Source: Parasphingorhabdus sp.
GTDB taxonomy: Bacteria > Pseudomonadota > Alphaproteobacteria > Sphingomonadales > Sphingomonadaceae
Assembly (NCBI GenBank): GCA_030373505.1
Contig: JAUCYS010000009.1
Span: forward strand, 90,796 to 154,795
DNA length: 64,000 nt
Direction of reading: 5' to 3'
Under the pieces are notes generated by a model, which was not told the origin of the DNA, ran no database searches, and saw nothing but the letters and a program-made list of their open reading frames with translations. The translations under genes and the position numbers were made by a program. Below, piece by piece: positions 17,998 to 27,202 of the stretch (positions within the stretch are counted from its first letter, which is position 1; each line of letters begins with the position of its first letter).

Positions 17998-19296
17998 TCA
18001 GCTCGCCAGCCTCATTTCACTCACCGCCTGCCGGTTGTCCGGCTGGTCCGGCCAGATGCCGCGCGTGTCATAGACCACCTTGCCGGCCCGCTCGTCGAGC
18101 GGAATCGATTTGAACATGTCATGGTCGGTCAGCGTGATCATGATCGGGCAGGTCTCCAGCGCCTGGTCGATGTCGATCAGCTCCGCACCGGTGCCTTCAA
18201 AAGCGGCCGGCAACTCGCTGGCATAGGGCTCGACGATCTTGACGCGTCCGCCATAGCGACGGGCCAGCTTGGCAGCGATCTTGAGGGCAGGGCTCTCTCG
18301 GAAATCGTCGATATTGGCCTTGAACGCCAGACCGAAGCAGGCGATCGAAACGCCAGGCAGCTCATCGATCAGCAGCGAGGCCTGTTCCAGCACATGGCCG
18401 GTCTTGCCGTCGTTCACTTCGCGGGCAATCCGGATCAGCGGAGACTGTTCGGGCGCGCTGTGGATGATGAACCAGGGATCGACCGCGATACAATGACCGC
18501 CAACACCAGGACCTGGTTGTAGGATATTGACGCGCGGATGACGGTTCGCGAGGCGGATCACCTCCCAGACGTCCAGCTCCATATGATCGGCGATAATCGA
18601 CAGTTCGTTGGCGAAGGCGATATTGACGTCGCGGTAGCTGTTCTCGACCAGTTTGGTCATTTCCGCGGCGCGTGCCGATGTGGTCACCAGTTCGCCGCGG
18701 ACAAAGCGGCGGTAGAAGCCGAGTGCCTTGCGCGCGCAGCGGGGCGTGATGCCGCCGATGCTGCGGTCATTCTGGATCAGTTCCTCGAGAATCTTGCCGG
18801 GAAGAACCCGCTCCGGGCAATAGGCGATGGCAATGTCGGGAATATCGCTTGCCAATCCGGGGATTTTGAGATCCGGGCGCAGTTTTGCGATCAGATCGCG
18901 CATTTTTTCGGTCGTGCCGACCGGACAGGTCGATTCCAGGATGACGGTGTCCCCGGCTTTCAGGGCAGCGGCGATAGTGGTGGCCGCTTCCATGACATAG
19001 CTGGTGTCAGGAATATGATCGTCACCGAAGGGGGTCGGGACGGCAATGACAAAAACATCGGACGGCTCCACCAGCAGCGAGGCACGCAATGTCCCGCGAG
19101 AAACAACGCCTTGCACCAGCCCGTCCAGGTCCACTTCCTCGATATGGATATTGCCCGAATTGATGGTCTTGACGACCTGTTCGTTGATGTCGATGCCGAG
19201 AACCGCACATCCCGAACGTGCAATAACGGCCGCCGTCGGCAGGCCGATATATCCCAGTCCCATAACGCAGACGCTTGGCTTTTCTTCCGATAACAT
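17998..19296 (-). CDS. wecC: UDP-N-acetyl-D-mannosamine dehydrogenase
   Basis: The enzyme oxidises UDP-ManNAc to UDP-ManNAcA with two NAD+. The 432-residue product has the Rossmann start VCVMGLGYIGLPTAA, the middle-domain AEMTKLVENSYRDVNIAFANE, and the catalytic cysteine in GPGVGGHCIAVDPWF; the GGHCIAVDP form separates WecC from Ugd. FGLAFKANIDDFRESPA marks the C-terminal domain. The ATG at 19296 is preferred over the upstream one at 19338, which adds an unlikely 14 residues. WecB is encoded immediately upstream, giving a complete UDP-GlcNAc to UDP-ManNAcA route. Confidence 0.9.
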   Translation of the reverse strand: MLSEEKPSVCVMGLGYIGLPTAAVIARSGCAVLGIDINEQVVKTINSGNIHIEEVDLDGLVQGVVSRGTLRASLLVEPSDVFVIAVPTPFGDDHIPDTSYVMEAATTIAAALKAGDTVILESTCPVGTTEKMRDLIAKLRPDLKIPGLASDIPDIAIAYCPERVLPGKILEELIQNDRSIGGITPRCARKALGFYRRFVRGELVTTSARAAEMTKLVENSYRDVNIAFANELSIIADHMELDVWEVIRLANRHPRVNILQPGPGVGGHCIAVDPWFIIHSAPEQSPLIRIAREVNDGKTGHVLEQASLLIDELPGVSIACFGLAFKANIDDFRESPALKIAAKLARRYGGRVKIVEPYASELPAAFEGTGAELIDIDQALETCPIMITLTDHDMFKSIPLDERAGKVVYDTRGIWPDQPDNRQAVSEMRLAS

Positions 19297-19398
19297 GTGT
19301 GAAGTCACTCCGCAGGGCGCCGGTGTGGCGCGATTCATATCCCGGAAAACTAGCCGATCAGTGTAAATATTTAGGTAACGGTCTGCTGGCGGCAGAAT

Positions 19399-20541
19399 TC
19401 AGGAGGCAAGGCTTTGTTCGATGATATCCGCTATTTGTCGGCTTGCCGTTCCGTCGCCGAACGGATTGTGGGCGCGGGCCATGGCAAGATAATGGTCCTC
19501 CTCGTCCAGCAACCTGATAGCTTCAGACAGAAGCACATCTTTGTCCGTGCCGACAAGCTTCGCGGTTCCCGCTGCCACGCCCTCTGGCCGCTCTGTCGTG
19601 TCGCGCATCACGAGGACCGGCTTGCCAAGCGCTGGGGCCTCCTCCTGCACACCGCCGCTGTCGGTCATCATGAAGTGACAATGTTTCAGAAGACTGACAA
19701 AATTGGGATAGTCGAGCGGCTCGATCATTGCCACATTGTCCAGATCGCCCAATGCATCATGCATGATCGTCCTGACTTTGGGGTTGAGGTGGACAGGGAA
19801 AATAAGGGCAACGTCGTCCCGCATCGCCAGGATGCGCAGAGCGCTGGCAATATTGGTCAGTCCGTCACCGAGATTTTCCCGCCGGTGGCTCGTTACCCCG
19901 ATGATCTTGCGGCCGCTGAACTTTTTGTAAAGAGGGGAGAGAATGTTAGCCAAGTCTGATTGGTCTGGTTTATTCGCTGTGATCAAAAGGGCGTCGATTA
20001 CGGTGTTGCCGGTGACATAGATTTGTTCTGCCGGGATATTTTCCTTCCGGAGTGCATCTGCTGAGGCTTCGGTCGGGGCGAAATGCTGGTCAGCAATCGT
20101 ACCGATGATCTTCCGGTTCACTTCCTCCGGCCACGGATGGTAGATATTGTAGCTCCGCAGGCCCGCTTCGACATGACTGACCGGGATTTGCCGATAATAG
20201 GCGGACAGTGCCCCGCACATGGCGGTCGCGGTATCGCCTTGGACGATAACCCGCTGCGGCATTGTTTTGTCCAATATTTTCCCGATGCCTGACAAGAGCC
20301 GGGCTGTAAGGTCATCGAGGCTTTGATTGGCCTTCATCAGGTCGAGATCGTAATCGGGCCGTATGTCGGCAATCTGCAGAACCTGATCGAGCATTTGTCG
20401 GTGCTGGGCGGTTACACAGGTCAATGTTTCGAAATTCTTGCGCGACGACAAGGCCTGAACGACCGGGAAAAGCTTGATCGCCTCCGGTCTGGTGCCGAAT
20501 ATCGTCAATATTTTTGGTTTTCCAGTCATCTTCATGGTCAT
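19399..20541 (-). CDS. wecB: UDP-N-acetylglucosamine 2-epimerase (non-hydrolysing)
   Basis: A 380-residue GT-B-fold epimerase converting UDP-GlcNAc to UDP-ManNAc. ILTIFGTRPEAIKLFPV near 11-27, VTAQHRQMLDQVL, VQGDTATA, HVEAGLRSYN, HPWPEEVNRK, VTGNTVIDAL, TSHRREN and TDSGGVQEEAP are all diagnostic. It precedes wecC by about 100 bases on the same strand. Length is normal. Confidence 0.93.
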   Translation of the reverse strand: MTMKMTGKPKILTIFGTRPEAIKLFPVVQALSSRKNFETLTCVTAQHRQMLDQVLQIADIRPDYDLDLMKANQSLDDLTARLLSGIGKILDKTMPQRVIVQGDTATAMCGALSAYYRQIPVSHVEAGLRSYNIYHPWPEEVNRKIIGTIADQHFAPTEASADALRKENIPAEQIYVTGNTVIDALLITANKPDQSDLANILSPLYKKFSGRKIIGVTSHRRENLGDGLTNIASALRILAMRDDVALIFPVHLNPKVRTIMHDALGDLDNVAMIEPLDYPNFVSLLKHCHFMMTDSGGVQEEAPALGKPVLVMRDTTERPEGVAAGTAKLVGTDKDVLLSEAIRLLDEEDHYLAMARAHNPFGDGTASRQIADIIEQSLAS

Positions 20542-20630
20542 TTCGACTGCCTAGTTCATTTTGGCTAAAATTTTGATAATCAAGTCTTTTGAAAAAGGCG
20601 TTGACCCTTTCATGCGGCTGGCTCAATCGC

Positions 20631-21011
20631 ATGTTCATGATGTGGTTTGAAATCAAGAACTGGCTGGAACTGTCAACAGGGCTGGATCGCGACTCCCTGC
20701 ATATTTATGCCGGTGTTGGCGTGCAACTGACGGTTGCGCTTTGTATCCGGCGCTCCCTCGCCAGCAGCATTCCATGGTTATTTGTCGCATTGGCTGCATG
20801 CGGCAATGAATATTACGACTATATGTTCGTATCCGATGCGGCATATGCAAGTGGTATATATGCTGATGAGGCCGTTCGAGATATCTGGAACACACTGTTG
20901 TTGCCGACGTTATTCTTGTTGATCGCCAGGCGGTGGCCAAATTGGCTTACGAGAAAGCCGGCCGCTTTGGACAAGGCTGAGACGCTTGAAGGGGCCGGGT
21001 TGCCACTCTAA
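20631..21011 (+). CDS. Small uncharacterised membrane protein
   Basis: I do not recognise this family. The 126-residue product has three hydrophobic segments (about residues 26-40, 46-58 and 89-102) and an acidic/aromatic stretch GNEYYDYMF between two of them. The DSLHIYAGVGVQLTVAL start of the first span vaguely recalls VanZ-like proteins. The start is unclear: ATGs at 20631, 20637 and 20640 lie close together, none with a strong Shine-Dalgarno, and the frame extends up to 20589. It diverges from wecB and overlaps the end of manC by 4 bases tail to tail. Confidence 0.55.
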   Translation: MFMMWFEIKNWLELSTGLDRDSLHIYAGVGVQLTVALCIRRSLASSIPWLFVALAACGNEYYDYMFVSDAAYASGIYADEAVRDIWNTLLLPTLFLLIARRWPNWLTRKPAALDKAETLEGAGLPL

Positions 21012-22075
21012 TCTCCGGTCTCAAGCTTCTGCACTATTTTTTTGACATTCTGCGACTGGCCACGGGGCAAAATCATGATTTTGTTTTCATGAGAGACGAT
21101 GATTAAATTTTCGACGCCATATGTGGCAATTTCAAATTCCTGACTGTGGATCAGGTTTTCGGTTGAATTCATCGTCGAGGCTTTGCCAAATATGGCATTG
21201 GATTGGCCATCCTTGTCGCTGATATCGAACACCGAATCCCAACTACCGACGTCCGACCAGCCGGGGCTGACGGGAGTGACAGCAACCTTCTCTGCCCTTT
21301 CCATTATTGCATAGTCTATTGAATCGGACGGCGAGGAAGCGAAACTGTCCGCCTCTGGAAAGCACAGCTCATTGTCCATCCGCCTGGCGTCCATGGCTGC
21401 TTTGCATGCATCGAGCATTTCGGGCGAATTTTTTTCCATCGCCGCCAAATAGCTGTCCGCTCGAAAGAGAAAAATACCGGCGTTCCAGTGATATCCGCCT
21501 GCTGCCAGCATTTTTTCAGCATTGGACTCAGTCGGTTTCTCCACGAATTGCTTTGCTGACAGGCTTGCGGTGCTGCCATCTATCGCATCGCCCTGCTGAA
21601 TATAACCATATCCTGTTGCAGGCCCGGTGGGTTCAATCCCGAATGTCACCAGCCATCCGGATTCTGCTACCGGAATCGACGCCAGTACGGCGTCGTGAAA
21701 TGCCGGGATGTTTTTGATAATATGATCGCTGGGCATTACCAGCAGCAGGTCGGTCGGGTTTTCCGCTGCCAGCGCCGCTAATGCGATTGCTGGGGCGGTA
21801 TTTCTCGCGCAAGGCTCCAGAATGATCCCGCCTGCTTCCGCGCCGACTTGCTGCATCTGACCCCGCATCAGATCGACATGCCGGGACGAGCCCACGATCA
21901 GCGGCTTTCTAAACAGACTTTTGTCTGCGCAGCGCTGGATCGTGAGCTGGAACATGCTGAGCGGTCCAAGCAGATTTAGAAATTGCTTGGGCCTTGTCGG
22001 CGTGGAGAGCGGCCATAACCGCGTTCCGGAACCCCCGGAGAGAATCACGGGCGTAATCGGTGTGGTCTGTGTCAT
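21008..22075 (-). CDS. manC: Mannose-1-phosphate guanylyltransferase (monofunctional)
   Basis: Makes GDP-mannose from mannose-1-phosphate and GTP. The 355-residue protein has the pyrophosphorylase signature ILSGGSGTRLWPLSTPTRPKQ at about 11-31, EPCARNTAPAIALAA, MPSDHII, GYGYIQQG, FVEKP, and WNAGIFLF. It ends soon after the nucleotidyltransferase domain, so the C-terminal isomerase domain of bifunctional AlgA-type enzymes is absent; a separate isomerase gene lies 15 bases upstream. A phosphomannomutase is not in the window. Confidence 0.92.
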   Translation of the reverse strand: MTQTTPITPVILSGGSGTRLWPLSTPTRPKQFLNLLGPLSMFQLTIQRCADKSLFRKPLIVGSSRHVDLMRGQMQQVGAEAGGIILEPCARNTAPAIALAALAAENPTDLLLVMPSDHIIKNIPAFHDAVLASIPVAESGWLVTFGIEPTGPATGYGYIQQGDAIDGSTASLSAKQFVEKPTESNAEKMLAAGGYHWNAGIFLFRADSYLAAMEKNSPEMLDACKAAMDARRMDNELCFPEADSFASSPSDSIDYAIMERAEKVAVTPVSPGWSDVGSWDSVFDISDKDGQSNAIFGKASTMNSTENLIHSQEFEIATYGVENLIIVSHENKIMILPRGQSQNVKKIVQKLETGD

Positions 22076-22090
22076 GGTCAGAATCTCATT

Positions 22091-22888
22091 TTAGCTGCAA
22101 GCGATCAGCGACTTGCCGTTTTGTGAAAGATCAATGTCGGTAAATCGCGGGCAAATCCCGCATTCTCCGGCCTTTATCAGTTTTCCGCGGACGGTGACCG
22201 ATCCTTCCAGGGGAATGACCTGCCATTCCTTGCTGGCAGTATTGGAAATGGGCTCGGCATCTGCCCCGACTATCTGAAACAGCGAAAATGGTGTACCTAC
22301 GAAGAGGCTGGCCGACGCGTCATTCGGCACCTCGCGAAAATATTTCATATCATAACTGGTCAGCTTGGCCACCGCCATCGCTTCCTCAAGGTGGAGTTCG
22401 CGCGGGCGTCCATAGTCATAAATCCGATAGGTAATGTCCACATTCTGCTGCACTTCCAGCAGCGAGATATCGGGTCCGATGGCGTGGATCGTTCCTGCCG
22501 GCACAAAGAAAAAATCACCGGCCTTGACTGGCTTCCAATCGATCAGGTCCTCGATTTCTCCCAATAGTGCAGCAGTTTTCAGCTTTGTAGCGCTCACTTT
22601 CTTGTTCAGCCCAAGGCCCAATACGGAATGAGGCTCTGCGTCGAGAATGAACCAACATTCTTCCTTGCCATGAGAAAAGCCAATTCGTCTGGCCTGCCGA
22701 TCATTCGGATGGACTTGAACGGAGAGCTTTTCACTGGTGAAAAGATATTTTGTCATCAGCTGCGGGATAACGCCATCCGGGGCTTCAAACCAGATTTCAC
22801 CAATCCTTTTTCCGCTTTCACCTTTGAATATGCCCGGAAGCACGTCCTGGCCCCACGGTTTTTCTACAAGTTTTTTCTTCAGTTTCAT
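22091..22888 (-). CDS. manA: Class I mannose-6-phosphate isomerase
   Basis: Interconverts fructose-6-phosphate and mannose-6-phosphate. The 265-residue cupin protein shows the short bacterial form: KPWGQ near 10-14, LSVQVHPND (zinc ligands Gln and His), FFVPAGTIHAIG (zinc histidine) and LEVQQNVDITYRIYDYGR. Short versions of this kind occur in several alphaproteobacteria. It forms ugd-manA-manC with about 15-20 bases between genes, so one operon supplying UDP-glucuronate and GDP-mannose is likely. Confidence 0.88.
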   Translation of the reverse strand: MKLKKKLVEKPWGQDVLPGIFKGESGKRIGEIWFEAPDGVIPQLMTKYLFTSEKLSVQVHPNDRQARRIGFSHGKEECWFILDAEPHSVLGLGLNKKVSATKLKTAALLGEIEDLIDWKPVKAGDFFFVPAGTIHAIGPDISLLEVQQNVDITYRIYDYGRPRELHLEEAMAVAKLTSYDMKYFREVPNDASASLFVGTPFSLFQIVGADAEPISNTASKEWQVIPLEGSVTVRGKLIKAGECGICPRFTDIDLSQNGKSLIACS

Positions 22889-22907
22889 TGCTTGCTGCCA
22901 CTACACC

Positions 22908-24212
22908 CTAATTTCGACCGACGCTGGTATATTTCAAATTGCTTTGCGCAACTTCCGACGGATTGTAAATATTCCGCAGGTCGACGAGCACATCGCCTTT
23001 CATGACATTGGCCAGCTTTTTCAAGTCCAGCGCACGGAAGGCATCCCATTCGGTAACAATGACCACCGCATCCGCATCTTTTGCAGCATTGTAGCTGCTA
23101 TCGGCCATTTTTACTTCCGGCATAATCTGCTTTGCCAGTTCCATCCCTTCGGGATCATAGGCGGTCACTTCCGCGCCTGCGTCGGTCAATGTTTGCGCAA
23201 TGGCGATTGAGGGCGCGTCTCTCATATCGTCGGTATTTGGCTTGAAGGTCAGGCCGAGTAACGCCACCTTTTTGCCACGGGCTTCGCCATTAAGGGCGTG
23301 AATGACCTTTCGCCCCATGGCGCGCTTGCGCTGGTCATTCACCTGAACCACCGCCTCGACAATGCGGACGGGACTGTCATTGTCCTGCGCGGTTTTCATC
23401 AGCGCGAGAGTGTCCTTTGGAAAACAGCTGCCGCCATATCCGGGCCCGGCATGGAGAAATTTGGATCCGATCCGGTTATCCAGGCCAATACCCCGGGAGA
23501 CTTCCTGCACGTCGGCACCGACTTTCTCGCACAAGTCGGCAATTTCATTAATGAATGTGATTTTTGTCGCGAGAAAGGCGTTGGCGGCATATTTGGTCAA
23601 TTCTGCCGTGCGCCGGCCGGTGAACAAGATAGGCGATTCATTGAGAAACAGAGGCCGGTAAATTTCGCTCATCACGTCCTTCGCCCAGTCGTCTTCCGTG
23701 CCAATCACGATGCGGTCAGGACGTTTGAAATCCGTTATTGCAGCGCCTTCGCGCAGAAATTCGGGATTCGAGACGACGGAGAAGCGATCCCTGGGCTGCT
23801 TCTTCGCGATAATATGCTCGACCTCATCGCCTGTTCCCACTGGAACGGTGGACTTGGTGATGATGACGGTGGGCTTGACGATGGCATCAGCGATTTCCTC
23901 GCTGGCCGCATAAACATAGCTCAGGTCGGCATGGCCGTCGCCTCTTCGCGAGGGCGTTCCCACTGCGATAAAAATGGCATCACAATTCTTGATCGATGCC
24001 GCCAAATCGGTGGAAAAGGACAGGCGTTCTGCATCCACATTTCTCTTCACCAGATCGGCAAGTCCCGGTTCGTATATCGGCATGATATTATTGTTAAGAT
24101 CCGCGATTTTCTTCTCGTCTTTGTCGATGCAAATCACATCATGGCCAAAATCAGCGAAGCAGGCGCCAGAAACGAGACCGACATAGCCCGAACCTATCAT
24201 TGCAAGTTTCAT
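22908..24212 (-). CDS. ugd: UDP-glucose 6-dehydrogenase
   Basis: Oxidises UDP-glucose to UDP-glucuronate with 2 NAD+. The 434-residue enzyme has the N-terminal MIGSGYVGLVSGACFAD, VGTPS, STVPVGT, NPEFLREGAA, the middle domain TAELTKYAANAFLATKITFINE, and catalytic cysteine in GYGGSCFPKDT near 260; LTFKPNTDDMRDAPS marks the C-terminal domain. It starts the ugd-manA-manC series. Confidence 0.94.
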   Translation of the reverse strand: MKLAMIGSGYVGLVSGACFADFGHDVICIDKDEKKIADLNNNIMPIYEPGLADLVKRNVDAERLSFSTDLAASIKNCDAIFIAVGTPSRRGDGHADLSYVYAASEEIADAIVKPTVIITKSTVPVGTGDEVEHIIAKKQPRDRFSVVSNPEFLREGAAITDFKRPDRIVIGTEDDWAKDVMSEIYRPLFLNESPILFTGRRTAELTKYAANAFLATKITFINEIADLCEKVGADVQEVSRGIGLDNRIGSKFLHAGPGYGGSCFPKDTLALMKTAQDNDSPVRIVEAVVQVNDQRKRAMGRKVIHALNGEARGKKVALLGLTFKPNTDDMRDAPSIAIAQTLTDAGAEVTAYDPEGMELAKQIMPEVKMADSSYNAAKDADAVVIVTEWDAFRALDLKKLANVMKGDVLVDLRNIYNPSEVAQSNLKYTSVGRN

Positions 24213-24360
24213 TCAATTCCCTCGAACATAAGATATCTTAACATGCTGAATTTTTGCGGCTTGTGGCCGGTTGGCTGTGACAGGTCAAGTTTGCGTCAAT
24301 CGGATCGGAGGCGAGTCGCCTCGCCGCTGAAATATTGTATAGCTTGTTCGCAATAAGAGG

Positions 24361-25218
24361 TCAGATGTTTAACAGCCCAAATGGCACGATTTTGTTGTCG
24401 GCATCATGTCCAATGTCCGCTTGCCCGAGATAGGGGATATTGGCGCGATCGCACCATCGCCTGGCAATGTCCTCCGCACTTTCACCGAAGGGGCGGTCAT
24501 TTTCGGGGATATCGCCGATACGGCCCAATTTTATGCCGGCGAGGCCATGCGCCTCAAGATTGCCGGAGAGATGGAACATGGCGCGATCAAAGGCGTAAAG
24601 ATATTCGGATGTCTCTTCTATCAAGACGATATGGTCTCGAAGATTTGGCATCAGCTTCGTGCCAGTCATCATGGCCAGTGTCATCAGATTGAATGCGGCG
24701 TATTTTTTTCCTGCCGTCAGGCCTGGTTCCAGAACATCCTGTTGCCTGTGTACGATCCAGTCCAGAGCGCGGCAGACCGCCTGTTCGCCGCCCTGCCTGG
24801 CGATATCGGACGGCATCGGCCCATGGGCAACTTCGCCAATGGCTTCGCGATACAGGGCACCGAGCAGGTTGCCAGCGTCGCTATAACCCAGATATATTTT
24901 CTTTTTCGAGCCGTCGCCCAGCTGGCCGATAGCTGCTTCCGCGATTCGGGCGGCACCATAGCCGCCACGCGCAAACCATATGGCGTCGATGCTGGGATCG
25001 TTGGCCAGAGCCACAAAACTGTCGGTGCGCTGTTTATCATTGCCGGCAAAATGTCCCTCGGCAAGAAAACATTGCTCGTCGAAAATCAGTTCGGCCTGTG
25101 GATGCGTTCTGGCGGCGAGCGCAAGGACGCGGTCAGCCGCTTCCCGCGAAAACGGGGTCGACGGCGCGCAAATGCCGATACGGACGGATAGGGAGATGGA
25201 ATTTGTTCCTTGCGCCAT
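24361..25218 (-). CDS. ldcA: LD-carboxypeptidase (peptidase family S66)
   Basis: Removes the terminal D-Ala from murein tetrapeptides in the cytoplasm during peptidoglycan recycling. The 285-residue protein has RIGICAPS at the start, RGGYGAARI, the nucleophile serine in YSDAGN, the glutamate region IEETSEYLYAFDR, and the catalytic histidine in GQADIGHDADNK near the end. The ATG at 25218 is chosen because it yields the normal family N terminus; the frame reaches 25266, inside the divergent gene. The next gene, 34 bases away on the other strand, is a Mur-ligase relative, which would use the tripeptide made here. Confidence 0.85.
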   Translation of the reverse strand: MAQGTNSISLSVRIGICAPSTPFSREAADRVLALAARTHPQAELIFDEQCFLAEGHFAGNDKQRTDSFVALANDPSIDAIWFARGGYGAARIAEAAIGQLGDGSKKKIYLGYSDAGNLLGALYREAIGEVAHGPMPSDIARQGGEQAVCRALDWIVHRQQDVLEPGLTAGKKYAAFNLMTLAMMTGTKLMPNLRDHIVLIEETSEYLYAFDRAMFHLSGNLEAHGLAGIKLGRIGDIPENDRPFGESAEDIARRWCDRANIPYLGQADIGHDADNKIVPFGLLNI

Positions 25219-25252
25219 TGCCAAACAGATAGAGAAGCAATAGCGCGAAAAA

Positions 25253-26650
25253 ATGAGTGAAGACAAATCCTATTATTTCTGCGGGATCGGTGGTTCGGGC
25301 ATGCTGCCTCTGGCGATGATCGTCAAGGCAACGGGAGCCCGGGTTTCAGGCTCGGACCGAGCACTGGACCAGGGGCGACTGGCGGACAAATTCCAATGGC
25401 TGCAGGATCGCGGAATCGATCTGTTTCAACAGGATGGCAGCGGTCTGGTTGACGGAAACCAGATATTGATTGCCTCTGCGGCCATCGAAGACTCTGTACC
25501 GGATGTCGCTCAGGCACTAGCGCTGGGGTGCAGGCGAATGACCCGTGCGGAACTGTTGGCAGAGCATTTCAATAGCGCACAGCGCAGCATCGCTGTTGGC
25601 GGAACCAGCGGCAAATCCACAGTGACCGGTATGATCGGCTGGATTCTGACGGAAGCTGGCTGCGATCCCACGATCATGAACGGGGCGGTGATGAAAAATT
25701 TTGCCGATGCGGATGCCCCGTTTGCCAGTTCCCGGGTGGGTGCTGGCGGGATGATCGTGAGTGAAGTTGACGAAAGCGATGGCTCCATCGCTCTGTTCAA
25801 GCCTGAAATCGCGGTACTCAACAATGTCAGTCTGGATCACAAGAGCCTTGCCGAACTGAGAATATTGTTCGGCAATTTTATTGCGAAATCGAACCACGCC
25901 ATCTGGAATCATGACGATGCGGAATCGATCGCGCTGGTTGGTTCTCTCGATCTTTCGGATGCCAGCAGTTTTGGATTTTCGGAAGGTTCCGACTATCGGG
26001 CTGTGCAAGTCGAGGAACAGGCCCTGGGGGCCAGTTTCACTCTGCGCAGGGGCGATGCAGACTTTCCGGTTTCGCTGCAAGTACCAGGCAGGCACAATAT
26101 CGCCAATGCTCTGGCGGCTATAGCGGCGAGCTGTGCCATCGGCGTGCCGATCGACTCGGCGATATCGGCGATTCGATCGTTTCGCGGTCTGGCCCGTCGT
26201 TTTGATATTGTCGGAACCGCGAATGATGTCACGGTGATAGATGATTTTGGTCATAATCCGGACAAAATCGCCGCCACGCTGCGTACTCTCAAAACATTCC
26301 CGGGGCGGGTGATTGCCTTCTTTCAGCCGCACGGGTTCGGACCGATCAAGAAAATGGGCGTGGAGCTTGCCGCGGTTTTCTCCGAAAACCTGTCCGATGA
26401 TGATCGTGTCATCCTGTGCGATCCCGTCTATTTCGGCGGGACAGTGGACCGGTCTCACGGTAGCGAATCGATTGTCGATGCGATAATCGCCGCAGGAGGC
26501 AAGGCAGAACATATTGCAGCCAGACAGGAATGCGGCGACAGAATGGTAGAGCTAGCAAAGCCTGGGGATCGGATCGTCGTCATGGGCGCGCGGGATGACA
26601 CGCTGCACGGCTTTGCCTTGGCAATTCTGACGGCGATCAGCCTGAGATAG
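25253..26650 (+). CDS. Mur ligase family protein, Mpl/MurC-like
   Basis: The 465-residue protein has all three Mur-ligase domains: the N-terminal Rossmann GIGGSGMLPLA, the central ATPase with a P loop reading GTSGKST near 119-125 (MurC and Mpl usually have GTHGKTT), EVDESDGS, NNVSLDHKS, and the C-terminal domain with DDFGHNPDKIAATL. Mpl joins recycled L-Ala-D-Glu-meso-DAP tripeptide to UDP-MurNAc. The neighbouring LD-carboxypeptidase makes that tripeptide, so a recycling ligase is the best guess. The changed P loop and GHNP instead of AHHP mark it as a divergent subfamily. Confidence 0.75.
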   Translation: MSEDKSYYFCGIGGSGMLPLAMIVKATGARVSGSDRALDQGRLADKFQWLQDRGIDLFQQDGSGLVDGNQILIASAAIEDSVPDVAQALALGCRRMTRAELLAEHFNSAQRSIAVGGTSGKSTVTGMIGWILTEAGCDPTIMNGAVMKNFADADAPFASSRVGAGGMIVSEVDESDGSIALFKPEIAVLNNVSLDHKSLAELRILFGNFIAKSNHAIWNHDDAESIALVGSLDLSDASSFGFSEGSDYRAVQVEEQALGASFTLRRGDADFPVSLQVPGRHNIANALAAIAASCAIGVPIDSAISAIRSFRGLARRFDIVGTANDVTVIDDFGHNPDKIAATLRTLKTFPGRVIAFFQPHGFGPIKKMGVELAAVFSENLSDDDRVILCDPVYFGGTVDRSHGSESIVDAIIAAGGKAEHIAARQECGDRMVELAKPGDRIVVMGARDDTLHGFALAILTAISLR

Positions 26651-26935
26651 TTCGATTTACGGGCGGCCCGGAGACATGGTGCCAGAATGTCAGGCCCGAT
26701 ATTCCTGTACGGAAAAGGATTCGGGGAAGGGGAGTTATCGTTGAATAGCGAGACGGGGTGTTTCGCCATTGCAACACTTGCTGCCGAACTGTTGAACAAG
26801 TTCTCCTTAGGCTTTCCAGAATCAACATGATGTTGTAATATTAAAATTGTGGCGATTCTCTGGACCGCTATTTCGCAAAATCCATTTTAGCGCCCGTTTA
26901 TTACCCCCTGTGAGGGTAAAATTATGACAGGATTT

Positions 26936-26963
26936 TGTTAACTATTATTTCGAAACTGTTAAC
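26936..26963. promoter_or_regulatory. Paired TGTTAAC motifs, 21 bp apart
   Basis: TGTTAAC occurs at 26936-26942 and 26957-26963, a repeat distance of two helical turns on the same DNA face, in an AT-rich intergenic stretch. This looks like a two-dimer operator; the regulator is unknown. Confidence 0.35.
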
Positions 26964-27162
26964 ACCGCGGCCGCACGTCGCTATCTCCTAATTAAAAATC
27001 CTTTAAAAACAGATGTCTAAGGGCGTGGCACCGTAACAGCGGGTTACATTAGCCGTATCTAACTGCCTGTTGCCGACAAGTTCGGGCAGAAAAGATGGGC
27101 AAGTGGGACAATTCGGCATTTGCCTGTGGTAACCCAATTTAAGCACCACAGTTGTCCCTGCA

Positions 27163-27194
27163 TTGGTACGATATTCTGGTCGATATCGTACCAA
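27163..27194 (+). repeat. Perfect inverted repeat, 12-bp arms
   Basis: TTGGTACGATAT (27163-27174) and its exact complement (27183-27194) flank an 8-base centre. It begins about 125 bases before a small exported-protein gene. It could be an operator or the stem of a structured leader, since a second hairpin follows 8 bases later. Confidence 0.6.
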
Positions 27195-27202
27195 CTGTTC
27201 CC

